Assembly (NCBI GenBank): GCA_037447655.1 | Contig: JBBHKE010002450.1 | Location: 186,001-250,000 of the forward strand | Direction of reading: 5' to 3' | Length of the DNA stretch: 64,000 bases | Source: Zygnema cylindricum | Taxonomy: Eukaryota > Streptophyta > Zygnematophyceae > Zygnematales > Zygnemataceae | In this document: positions 1 to 10,200 of the stretch, one piece after another | Numbering within the stretch: position 1 is the stretch's first letter | Layout of the letters: every line of letters begins with the position of its first letter | Program-made: the position numbers and the translations under genes | The notes under the pieces: model-generated | Databases searched by the model: none | What the model was told of the DNA's origin: nothing | The model's input: the letters and a program-made list of their open reading frames with translations, nothing else

Positions 1-590
1 CAGACTAGGAATAAAATTTGCAATATCACAAGGGATCTCGTCTAAGCTGTGATTACTATGGATAGAAATAAGCAGCTCAGTATATTACCAGGTTGTTTTT
101 GTTAAAGTTAAGTAATATATGTCAAAGTTGGTAAGACATTTATTTTAAAATCAACATTTTAGAAACTGTAGTAGACAAGATCAGCCACATTCTGATTCGA
201 GAATTTCATATCATTCCACCAAGATTTGCTGCATAGAGGAGAGGCGATACTGATAAAAAAAGATAATGATAATGAATTTTGGACACAAATGTCCGAAATT
301 TTCCTTGAAGTTTATTCCTACAAAAATGATAGCAATCGAGGAAAGACTCCAGCTTCCCTGGACCTATCAGTTGTTACCAGCACTTTATATTTCAGTGATC
401 TACATTTCCTTTTCGAACGTGAACGCTCCTTTTTCTTTTAAATAAACAAATGTACAACTCTGTCCAATTCAAAACTTCCATTTTGCACAGCATCTCAAAC
501 AATATCCAGGTTAAAGAATACCGTACAATCTACCAAAACCCTACCTGTATGTACTTCTTTCCTACATTTTTTTTTCCCTCCTAAAATATT
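1..590. other. no gene recognised at left edge
   Basis: AT-rich sequence with only short open frames and no recognisable domain. It lies downstream (3') of the minus-strand WD40-like gene, so it could hold further 3' exons or the 3' UTR. None could be tied to the exon chain with confidence. Confidence 0.4.
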
Positions 591-596
591 ACACAC

Positions 597-3500
597 CTGT
601 GTAAACAGTTGGGACATGATTTGCCGTCATAATTAACATTTGATCTCGGCCCCCGTCAAAAAGAGGCACAGGCGTGTCCTCCCTCGCGGTCACAACCAAT
701 AACAGAAGATAGAAAATGAAGCGGTTCTCCTTCCTTAGGACGAGAGTGGGACCAGTTATTCTCCTCATTGTAAACAAAGAGGCCTTTGGGATGTACTCCA
801 AATACTTTTCCAAATCCTGCCCAGAGGTTGGTAACAGGGCCGGTGAGGTTGGCCTCTCTCTCTCTCCCCCCTCTGCCATAAAAAAGCAGTCGACCAGTTC
901 GCCTGAGTTGTTATTTCCATTTCTTGCACCAATCAAAGTTGAAGCGAGTTAGAAATATTCTTCTGAATCCAGGAAAAGGGAGGGAGGGAGGGAGGGAGGG
1001 AGGGAGGGAGGGAGGGAGGGAGGGAGGGAGGGAGGGAGGGAGTGGGCGGGAGGGAGAGGGAGGGAGAAGGGAAGGAAGGAAGGAAGAAAAAAATATAAAA
1101 AAAGAAAACAGGAAGATCAGCAGCTTGTCTTGTCTTGCCCTATCTTCCCTTGCCTTTGTCCTGTTTTGCCTTGTCTTGTCCTGCCTTGTCTTCTCTCACT
1201 AACCCTCTAAATGCAGAAAAGAAGCTGGACAAATCCTCGTCAAGGTTTCAGCAGAGATGATAGAAACAGCGATTTGCCTTTCGCAACTGCATTCCCTTGT
1301 TCCTTAACCCAACCTTCAAATAAAAGGAAGGTTGTATAGGTTCAACTCACCAATATCCTCGTGGTGCTCCACTCTGGCTGTTCCTTGCACTCCTGCGTAT
1401 AAGAAGCAGTGGTCCAAAAACAGACAATCTGCAAACCACAAACACCTTTTTTTTTATTTATTTATATCCATCATGGAACAGCTCAAGATACACGGTAGTG
1501 TGTCAACTACACTGCCCATCGCTATTAGTGTTGATAACACTGATTTGGTCAAGGCTTCATTTGACCAAAAATCACAAAATTGTGTTTTAGGGACACAATT
1601 TGAGGAGAATAGACTACAAGTCAACACGTCTACCTACACTAAATTAGAATTATACATTCTATTACCAAATCTACAAAATAATTCCTTCATACTAATAGCA
1701 ATTGACAGTGCTAGTGGTCCAACATGAAAGATATGGAAGGAGCACATCATTCACTGTGTAGCTTTACAACATTGACATTAACATAAATGCATATATTTTT
1801 GAAGAGAGGTTTATACAATGACATTAACAGAAAAAAAAAATTTGAAGAGATCAGGTTTAATGGTAATTTACCGGGAGGAGAAACTGGTTATAATCAATGC
1901 GAAGCTTGACACTGTCTGGCAGGTGCCAGTCTATCAGGTAGAGAGCTTCCTTCGTCGAAAATGCACCAATTATTTTCGGGCCTGCACAAAAAAACCATTC
2001 AAGGTTTTAAGTTTTTAGAGTTTTTTATAAGAGAGTTATGATGAAATCGTGTTAAGAGGTTTATTTGATGTTTGTACGACGTTCTTGAGGTGTCACAAGT
2101 ATAGCTTCCCTCATACTTTACCTGGAAAATTGCTTTTAGGAGAACAAAGGTTGTTGCAATATGACTTAAGCAAATGAAATGTTGGGCATGGGGGTTTTAA
2201 CTTTCATGCATGCATTGGCGGGACACAAAAAGGGCTAATTGAAATACGCGTAAATTTGAAAAATAAGTGGTAGACATTATTATGGCTGACATAACCAATC
2301 AAAGGGCAGAAAATCAACTTTGTAAAATGGAATCTTCATAAAGCACAGCCCCGCGCAATGGTTTCTTGCATTACAGTTAAATTCATTATCTCTCCCTTGG
2401 TCCAATTTTTGCTGAAGATTATGGCAAGATTTAACTTCCATAATTCCATTCCATTGCTTACCTCCAGACCTGATTAGTGATGATATGCAACCACGAAACA
2501 AAGTACGATAGTACTGTCGTACTAGCTATTACGTACTGGTCGTACTCTATATACAGTATAACATCGAGTTCGTCCAGTATGTATTTTTCCTTCTGTGTAT
2601 GCAACGAAAAAAAAAGAAAAACGGATACTCACCAAGATTGCTCCCTTGAGAGTCGCGAATTGTCCGAATCTTTCAATTCCAAACAAGTCCAGGCCGTGAC
2701 CTCTTTCGCCTCCTCAGGCAGAGATATGAATTTCAAAAGCTGAGCTCGTCCGCCCCCCAAATCCCATAAGGAGACTCTTCCTTCTTCTGCCACTACCAGC
2801 CCTCCTCCTGTCTATCCACTGGATTGGACTTGAGTTTTCCAATTCGGCCACGGGCCTCTCCAATTGAACTTTTAGAAGAACCTGTCCATCTCTACATCTA
2901 TTAGTTGAAGTCCTCTTTTTTCCTGCTGAAACTACTGCTAAGACAGGCCCTGACGGCTTTATCCACCATCTTCTTTTTGGTCACGTCTTGCCAGCTCATC
3001 ACACTTTCGCCTGTTTCATCAGCTTGTAAAACATCTTCCGAAACTCTTCCTGGCAAAAAACTGCCATCACATGAAGAAGCATGCCTCCCGTCTCCAGGTC
3101 ATGTGTATGCATATCCATCGCCTTTAGTATCTCCTCCAAATAACCTTCTCTGCCTGAGGAGGAAAGCTTGACTCCCATATTGTCTTCCATATTGTCTTCC
3201 ACATATCTTCCATTTGAAAATGGACTTCTTCTCGTCCTCTCAGTTTCCCGTACAGGAGTACCTGGCTCAATAAGATCATCACTATCTGTGGAAACAAACT
3301 CAAAGGAATTTAAATGGAGGTCGACCGACCAGTATCCTACCACAGCTCCTGTTTCAAAGTGCCAGGAACAGAAGGCAGGACTGTCCCGTGACGTGACAAC
3401 AACAAGGGAAGTGTCTTCACTGTCATGCCACTGAGTACTTAAGAGCCAACATCCTCCGGGGACGACCAAGAATAAAACCTTCTGGAGGAATAAATTGGCA

Positions 3501-5723
3501 CTTTTCCTGCCAATATCACAGGAAAAAAGCACAGGAGGAAAACGTCTTAAATGACAACAAGAAAAGCATTTCACAAACGTGTACTCATTGATTCTTTTTA
3601 TCTGAAAGGAATGGCATAAGGAAATGTCATATATTATATATATACAGTAATGAAGAGGCAAACTTCATGAACCCACCTTGATTGTAACATATAATAGCAC
3701 AGTAGTCACATGAATCACATTACAAATTGCAAATTAATTTGATATCAGTTCCGCTTTCCATTCTGTCATGGATACATCAGATTAAGACAACAGCAGCATA
3801 CATAGATGAGAATAACAGATGAGCTTCCCCATATCGGTCAAAATGTCAGCTAAATATCAGGTAACGTGAAGAAATATAACTAAAACATGACTAAAACATT
3901 ACCAAAGCATGACCAAAACATGAGAGAAAAGGCAATATATGCTATTGTTATATAAGAAAGAAGCGAAAGAAGCACAATGAGCTTTCCCATACCTGCCAGC
4001 TGACACTGTCATAAAAGCGACAAACTCCATCAGCGCCGGCCAGAAGCAATCCGGCTCCTCCATCAATAAAGCAGCCCGCTGGAGATGGCGCCTGGCCAAT
4101 CGCAAAAGGCCTAAACTGTGGAGAATCTAGGCTTGATTGGGGACGTCAATGCTCGCCGTCTCAGCGCTCACATTAGAGAAAGAGTAAGGTGGAGAGCGTC
4201 TGCAAGTTAAACTCTTGATTAGGGCGCTTGCACTTCCTTAAGATCTCACCATCATCTTCATGTATATTTCGATCTTCAGACTGATCTTGACTTTCTTCTT
4301 CACTATCATTATCACTGCCACTGTCACTGCCACGGTCACTGCCATTGGTCACTGTCATCGTCCAGTTCGTCAGAGTCGTTATAAACTTCCCGAAGAATTT
4401 TCCGGTTGACACCAAGAAATGGATCTATCAGAATCAGAAAAGCTTTCTGAGGAGGAGCTCCCACCACTCGATTGCTGCTCTTCATGCCGACTTTCAAAAG
4501 AGGCAATTTTCCCTATTAGATTCACCTCGCCATTTCCGTTTGTTTGGTCCAAGCAAAGCTATCAAGAGGGTGACGTCAATGTTTCTTTCTGCGTCACTTA
4601 CAGTATGTTTTTTAGTGGGTCTGTGATATGAGTACGGGCAGGTTCCGCTCAAATATTCCTCGCTATCTGCCCTATTTTCATCTGCACAATCTCCTAACGC
4701 TCTTTTATGGACCAAATCTCCAAGGTCCATCTCCAAGCAATCGCTGTTGCATGCATTTTTTTTTGTGGCTGGTTGAGTTGGCAACTGCGTTTGCAAGAAG
4801 ACAAACAAAAAACAATCAATGAAGCACAAGTAAGAATTGAAGTCAGAAACATGGGCAGCAAAACCGTTATTCATTGTGGATTACTGACTTCAGTAGATCA
4901 GGGATACAAATTACGTTCAGTTTTGAGTTTTTTTTCCGACCAATCATTTGCATAAAGCCACAACAGAATTCCTGTTTACCAAAACAAAAACAGAATCTGA
5001 AAGCGGTCAACGATCAAACGAAGCATCAGTTGGAAGTGTTAGCCCCAAACTTTCCAGCTACTTTAGTCTAAGCAATCAGGGGTTAGCCTATTGCCAAAAA
5101 CATGAGCAAAATTGACTAATACAGAAAGAAATCGAGCAGAATCATTTCTGAAGGAGCTCATTCACTGACCTTCGGTGATTCATTGCTCCACCTGCATCCT
5201 TCATAACGGTTGGTGCTCTTTCATCTTGACTTTCAGGATCACGGACCTGGCACAGGAGAGTCGCCGCAGAAATCATTTCTTTGCTTCCGTGGAGAAACGG
5301 GTTTGTCCGTTGTGCTGTCTAGGAGTGGGCTCCTGTTGCCATGTGCTTTTGTGGATGCGAGAGAACACTTCGTCAACCTGACTCTGCAATCTGACAAGCC
5401 TTTCTTCACTTGCTGCTGATCCCCCTCCTTGTATTCAACTGTTCGCCAATGAAAATTCGTTTTATCACAAGCTTCTCCTTAATTTGAGAAAACCTAGGGA
5501 TCCAGTACATTTCAAACTCTGGCGAAACAGTGCTCTCTATTGCAGTGGTTACTTGTTGACTTACATCAACTACCTGTGCCACAAATATAATCACGCAGAC
5601 CACTTGTTTGGACCACAAGCATCTCTCCCAGTAGTGCCATTAAGCCCCTCTCCAACTCGGCCAGCTTGACGGTCACAGAAGCTTCGAAAATTTGAGATTG
5701 TGAATTATTTGAGTGGCAATTGC
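597..5723 (-). CDS. probable multi-exon gene with WD40-like segments (partial, frame-broken)
   Basis: A chain of likely exons on the minus strand, with GT-AG borders: 5723-5574, about 5412-5170, 4784-4602, 4558-4250, 4115-3993, 3506-3005, 2881-2633 and about 816-597. WD40-like blade sequence is visible in 4115-3993 (AGADGVCRFYDSVSWQ) and 2881-2633 (GLVVAEEGRVSLWDLGGG). A coiled-coil-like stretch (RLVRLQSQVDEVFSRI) lies in the second exon and an acidic Ser/Asp/Glu-rich stretch in the fourth. The exons at 4784-4602 and 4115-3993 are clean and of whole-codon length (61 and 41 codons). Those near 5270, 4390, 4340, 3430, 2800 and 645 need one-base frame changes to stay open. That suggests either a decaying gene or one-base sequence errors. 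The apparent 43-bp intron 4601-4559 is very short for a plant and may not be one. The 5' start is not located and the family is not recognised. Being a real expressed gene is an inference. Confidence 0.5.
977..1040. repeat. (GGGA)n purine microsatellite
   Basis: About 16 uninterrupted copies of GGGA, followed by an imperfect GGGA/GGAA tail to about 1085 and then a pyrimidine-biased TGTCTTG/CCTTG tract to about 1195. It lies in the long presumed intron of the WD40-like gene. The open frame here encodes only a low-complexity Gly-Arg-Glu repeat and is not a gene. Confidence 0.9.
1200..2632. other. no separate gene seen (presumed intron)
   Basis: This stretch lies between two likely exons of the minus-strand gene. 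It is AT-rich with scattered short frames (1332-1727 is the longest, and has no recognisable domain). Read as intron sequence. Confidence 0.35.
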
Positions 5724-5979
5724 CTGGGGGGGCATATATCCTGTTTCGTGCGCCACGTGACGTGACAAAAACTGTTTGCTTTTGTTTTCTTTCGAGCAGG
5801 AGAAGATAAAGAAGTGTGAGAGGTTAACAGGACCATGTGCCATCATTTTCAGCCTCCATAGAATAATACCAGCGGTTGCCCAAAACAGTATGGTTGAAAT
5901 GATTAGGAACGACGACCTTGATGAGAACTTAGTTGTGTAAAATAAAAAGATGTTAAAGTGCGAAGGAAATGTCAAAAGT

Positions 5980-6480
5980 AGCTAAATCTATGTTCTTACT
6001 ACAAGAAAGTTAGCTTAAGAGGGAGACATATTTACTTCGACAGTACACACAGAGGAAAAAATTAGAGAGTAGAGGTTAGAGAATAGATGCCAAGGACTAG
6101 ATGTCGAAGAAATAACAATGTGAAAGTTGGAATATACTAAAAGCAAAATAATGAAGACAGAAGAGAATATGACGGAGTGAGGAGGCTATATGGGGCCTCT
6201 AATTTTAACTTCTAAGTTTTAAACTTCGTCAGAAAAGTGCTAAGAAAGAACAGAAGACATTTCCCTCCATCTTCGTGAATTTATAAATCGCATTTCACTT
6301 TCCTGAATAGTTGAAGTTGTGAAACTTTGTTTTTCAAATTTGGTGGCAACTTTTAAAAGCTCCCGCCAGTTTTCAGTAGGCAAAGGTACGTTTTAGATTT
6401 GAATTTTAAAATTAATGAAGCAGGCGCGCGGGGAAAACGGCTTCCCGTACTCTGTAACACGGAAGACGATGACGGCGGAA
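5980..6480. other. intergenic, no gene seen
   Basis: Purine-rich then mixed sequence upstream of the WD40-like exon chain. It could hold the promoter or a first exon of that gene, but no convincing exon was found. Confidence 0.3.
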
Positions 6481-6483
6481 TAC

Positions 6484-6985
6484 TACACCGCGAATCGTAA
6501 TTAGAGTAAATTACTCTAATTCGGTCGCTCGAAATTTCGACTCTATCACATCAAATAGAGTAAATGATTCTAATTTTTTCATTATACTATTTAAGGTAAG
6601 GTTTAATTAGCGTTTTTAATTATAATATGTTCGTTGTAAATAGTGTGGAGTACGGACGACGTCCTGACCGTGCAAAATTGTACTTTTATAAGTAAAAAAG
6701 TACAAATAATGACTCAATACAGGCCATTATCATGAAACTGCGTTTTAACAAACCACGTAGTGCAAACGTCATAGTGACGATAAACTGTACGTTTTGTCAG
6801 ATTCTGTACGAATACCTTATGTACAGTAGAGGATATTAGCTTGCCAAATTAGAGTACACCGCATAAATTAGAGTAAATTCCCTTTGAAACAGTTCAATCA
6901 CATAAATTAGAGTAAATTACTCTAATTATTTTTTCTCTTTTTTTACTCTAATATTTTCATTACTCTAATTACGATGCGCGGTGTA
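6484..6985. mobile_element. small terminal-inverted-repeat element (MITE-like)
   Basis: Terminal inverted repeats of about 25 bp, differing at one base: TACACCGCGAATCGTAATTA at the left and the reverse complement of TACACCGCGCATCGTAATTA at the right. Inside, the motif AATTAGAGTAAATTACTCTAATT recurs near both ends and makes the termini locally palindromic. No coding sequence. No flanking duplication could be called, so the superfamily is open. Confidence 0.6.
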
Positions 6986-7065
6986 CAGTACTAATTATAG
7001 CGACGCTGGGGCATTTGTCTAACGATGTGCTGTAGCGTATCGTATTTATGCGATTTTTATCGCTA

Positions 7066-7702
7066 CTCTACAGCAGAGGTCGCAAAAGTCAAAAAAAATC
7101 ATACCCGAAACCGACCGTTTTTTTTATTCAAAATCTGAGTAACCGACGCCCGACCGAGTTTTGTCACGCTCCAAAATTGTTAACCGTTAAGCCGACCGTC
7201 GTTTACGAAAAAAAAAATTAACGAAACTCGATTTCCCGCGACTAACCGTGCCCGCCCGTACCCAAAAAGTACAAAACTAATCAATGTACGACGGAATAAT
7301 CCAATAATTACGATTTTTCGCGTTCCCTAAGATTTGCGAAATGAATAGTGTACTACCGTGTCAGATTTGCGACGTTTGTCGCGTTCCCTTTGATTTGCGA
7401 AAAAAATAGCTTACTACAGTACCGTTCAGATTTGCGACGCTAATCATGATGCCACGTACTTCAACGATACCAAAAGTACAAAGAACAATAATGTTGGAAA
7501 AAAAAAGTACAAAAATTTATTTTTATTTTGGTTTTTTGTTTGACAGGCCGTAACTGACCGTTTTTTTTTCCTGGTGAGTCAACCGACCGTAACCGCCCGA
7601 CCCCCAAAATTTGGCAACCGAATCCGTTCCGGATCCGGCGCGGGCGGTCGCTTAACGGTCGGTCACGATTTCGGTTGACCGTTTGCGACCTCTGCTCTAC
7701 AG
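7066..7702. mobile_element. non-autonomous hAT element with 8-bp TSD
   Basis: The element proper is 7074-7694 (621 bp). Both termini read CAGAGGTCGCAAA (7074-7086, and inverted at 7682-7694). It is flanked by a perfect 8-bp direct repeat CTCTACAG (7066-7073 and 7695-7702). Termini starting CAG and an 8-bp TSD are the hAT signature. The interior lacks a transposase frame but is full of short CCGACCG / CGCCCG motifs in both orientations, like the subterminal repeats that hAT transposases bind. Mobilisation in trans by a hAT transposase elsewhere is inferred. Confidence 0.85.
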
Positions 7703-8160
7703 TTCAATGCAATAATTAATTCATGCTTGCAATCAGAGAACCGATTTTATAATAGACCATCAGCGTATTGTCAAGTATTTTCATCGATACTCCGTCTATT
7801 GACTTTCGAGAATCGATGGCAGCAAGCCAATTACGCTACATTGTACACCGTGTACCATTATGGGAGTCATCAAAATATTAACATGTGCTATTATTTCTCA
7901 TTTAATTTTAAATGGCCTGGTTCGTTCTTAACCGTTGAAAGAAACATAGGGGAAAATTATAGGGGTACCGATATAGGACCATTAACCATAATAAACCTAC
8001 ACAATATACTGTAATGAGTTAATCGCAACAATTAACCGCGTCAAGCTTTAAGCGACGAAATCCTGGCTTTAAGAATACTTTCGATATTGATCGCAATGTC
8101 ATCTTTCGCGAGCTATGACACGCCCCCTCTCCCATCAACCAGCTTTTTCCTTTTGTTCGC
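7703..8160. other. no feature recognised
   Basis: Low-complexity-free AT-rich sequence between the hAT element and the reverse-transcriptase relic. The open frame 7727-8014 has no recognisable motif. Confidence 0.3.
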
Positions 8161-8475
8161 ACTTTTTACTCCACATCCAGATCTCTCCTTTATGCCCTTG
8201 GTGGCCCATTGGGAGATGTTGCCAATTTGGGTTTACTTACTGATACTTGTCAAGTCGACCCTTTAGAAGTCCCTTTGTTTGCTCTACTAATAAGACTTAC
8301 GAGCATCCGCTACCTCTTTTCCCAATTGTTTGTTCCCTTCGGTGGCGGGTGACACGCACATCATCGGTCCGCCAAACCAAGTGGATCTTGCCTTCCACCA
8401 TTTCTCTTAACAACTTCTGTTTATCTTCACCTCAATTGTTGTTGCGTTTCGATTACGGCTTTGCTTCCGACACTC
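8160..8475 (+). pseudogene. degenerate reverse-transcriptase relic
   Basis: The plus strand at about 8297-8400 encodes SFPNCLFPSVAGDTHIIGPP. This resembles the region around the catalytic aspartates in a group of plant retroelement reverse transcriptases ending in a DDTHIIGP-like block. The first aspartate of the pair is Gly here (AGD instead of ADD), a stop follows about 19 codons later, and an upstream in-frame join needs an indel. The fragment is therefore dead. A weaker relic of what may be the same group lies at about 22.9-23.1 kb. The family name is not certain. Confidence 0.5.
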
Positions 8476-9150
8476 GTCATTTTTAAGCAAGCCCCGCCGC
8501 ATTTTTGGTTAACCTGTAGACAAACAATGAGTGCATTTTGTTTTGTGCCAGCAAGGTTGGGAGCGGTAAGCAACGAGCGACATGGTACGAGATGCCATCG
8601 TTGTTGTGGGTTGTGGAGTAAGATATGTGGTAAAGCGTGAAGTGTCTTATATACACTCACCATCTTCTCAATGCAGGAGCACACGTGGCCTCGTGTGGAT
8701 AGTGTGTTTTTATATAGAGCGACGACAACATTGCGTGGTGTAGCTCTTACAAACCTTGTAAGAGCCCATGTTTCATCACACGTGGCATTAAATGTTGATG
8801 TCATGGTTGGAATGCACCGACCCCCAAAAAACACGACTACGTGCACTGAAACCATAATTTAATACCATTTATTATAGAGATCTTGGAGAACTTAGGCTAT
8901 TCCGTACACACGTTTTTAGGTGATTATACTCGACGACATTTGGAAGTTATAGGGTCCAACTTATCTTTATCGCCATCGGCATTCCTACGCTTCGACCCTT
9001 ATTTGACAAAACACGTTGGTGGATGACACTCGAGGATTGGGAGGCTTACCTTTGTGCCTCCCCACGCATATAAATAACATTTGAAATGTTTACCTTGAGT
9101 GTGGCATTGTCTCAGGCTTTACCGTTTATAGTAGTTTTTAACATTGTTAC

Positions 9151-10200
9151 TGTAGAAACTAATGGATTTATTAGTATTTTCTAGGTCTAAATAGAAATAG
9201 AAAGAAGCCGAGGCAGTCTATCTCTAACTTCTCTCTCCAACTCTCAAACTTGTTGCAGTCACTGAGAAGTTGAAGAGGGAAGCTAGAGCCATGGCTACCT
9301 TGGCTATCCTGAAGTTTACGGGGAATTTAATACTAGGGTTTATTTATTTAATTAAAAGTTAAGCGCCGGCGGCAGGATTTGATCTCTGTACCTACCGGCC
9401 GGCAGATAGGGATTAGCCGGTAGCCTTAGCCGTTAGGTCTAGCTATCGTGATATGTACTATATAGTTTGATAATGATTTAAAGATGTATACGTACGATAA
9501 ATTCATTTAACTGTTACGGGTTACGGGATACATAGATCCGGTACGGATGCCGGTACGGATTACGAATCAATACCGCGCATTTGTTTCGGAAGTGAAATAA
9601 ATACCGCGCATGTATTTTATTACGGCTACGATTAAATCTTAATTTAATCGGACGGCCGGAATTAGCGCCGAGATCGCGGAGGAAGATTTCGGCGGTTTGT
9701 GGCCATCGCCACATCGGATGACGCGTGGCGAAATTCCGTTGGATTGTAGAATCTCCGGAGATTATGGCACCGAATCCGGATTTTGACATGTGTCGACATT
9801 TAGGCCATGTCGTACAATGTCCCGTACTGGAAAGTACACCGGCGGCTGTACTTTTACGTACGGAACTCAATTCTGATTGGTTCCGTACATCAGTAGATAG
9901 AGTCTGTGAGAGAGATAGGACTTAGAAAAATTAGAAGATAGGGACCCTCTCTCCCAGAGAGCTTCTGTACAAAAGGTCATACTTTGACCCTCCATAACTT
10001 ACTGCTCAGGGGAGCAAATTCAGAGATTCTTTTTGCTACTGACTCAGGGGGAGTCTTGCCCTTCACAGGGGTGCAGGTTGTCAGGGTTTTTGTCTGCCAG
10101 GGTGGCAGTTATTTTGCTTAAACACAAAGGGGTCAGGATTATCCTAGAGGCTTCTTGGAAGCTGTCCACTCTGAGGACTTATGGAGGTCTCAGAGTTTCA
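9151..10200 (+). repeat. Copia-A 5' LTR
   Basis: TG...CA terminal repeat of 1,050 bp. It contains a conserved GAGCTAGAGCCATGG-like block near position 140, a tRNA-like module on the opposite strand (9363-9445), and near its 3' end an ATG (10181) that opens the Gag frame. Its boundary is fixed by the match with the 3' LTR and by the flanking duplication. Confidence 0.93.
9363..9445 (-). other. tRNA-like (box A/box B) module inside LTR, antisense
   Basis: On the minus strand, a box-A-like CTAACGGCTAAGGC is followed about 45 bases later by a box-B-like AGATCAAATCCTG, in a short GC-rich fold. Equivalent modules sit at the same relative place, also antisense to the element, in the other LTRs of the window. 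It is not a functional tRNA, since no complete acceptor stem or anticodon arm could be drawn. Pol III promoter activity is inferred only. Confidence 0.45.

Noticed and set aside
924-1202. 92-codon frame with Gly-Arg-Glu repeats
   Set aside because: It is the translation of the (GGGA)n microsatellite and the pyrimidine tract after it.
8427-8855. 142-codon minus-strand frame
   Set aside because: It overlaps the RT relic on the other strand, has no recognisable motif, and its composition looks random.
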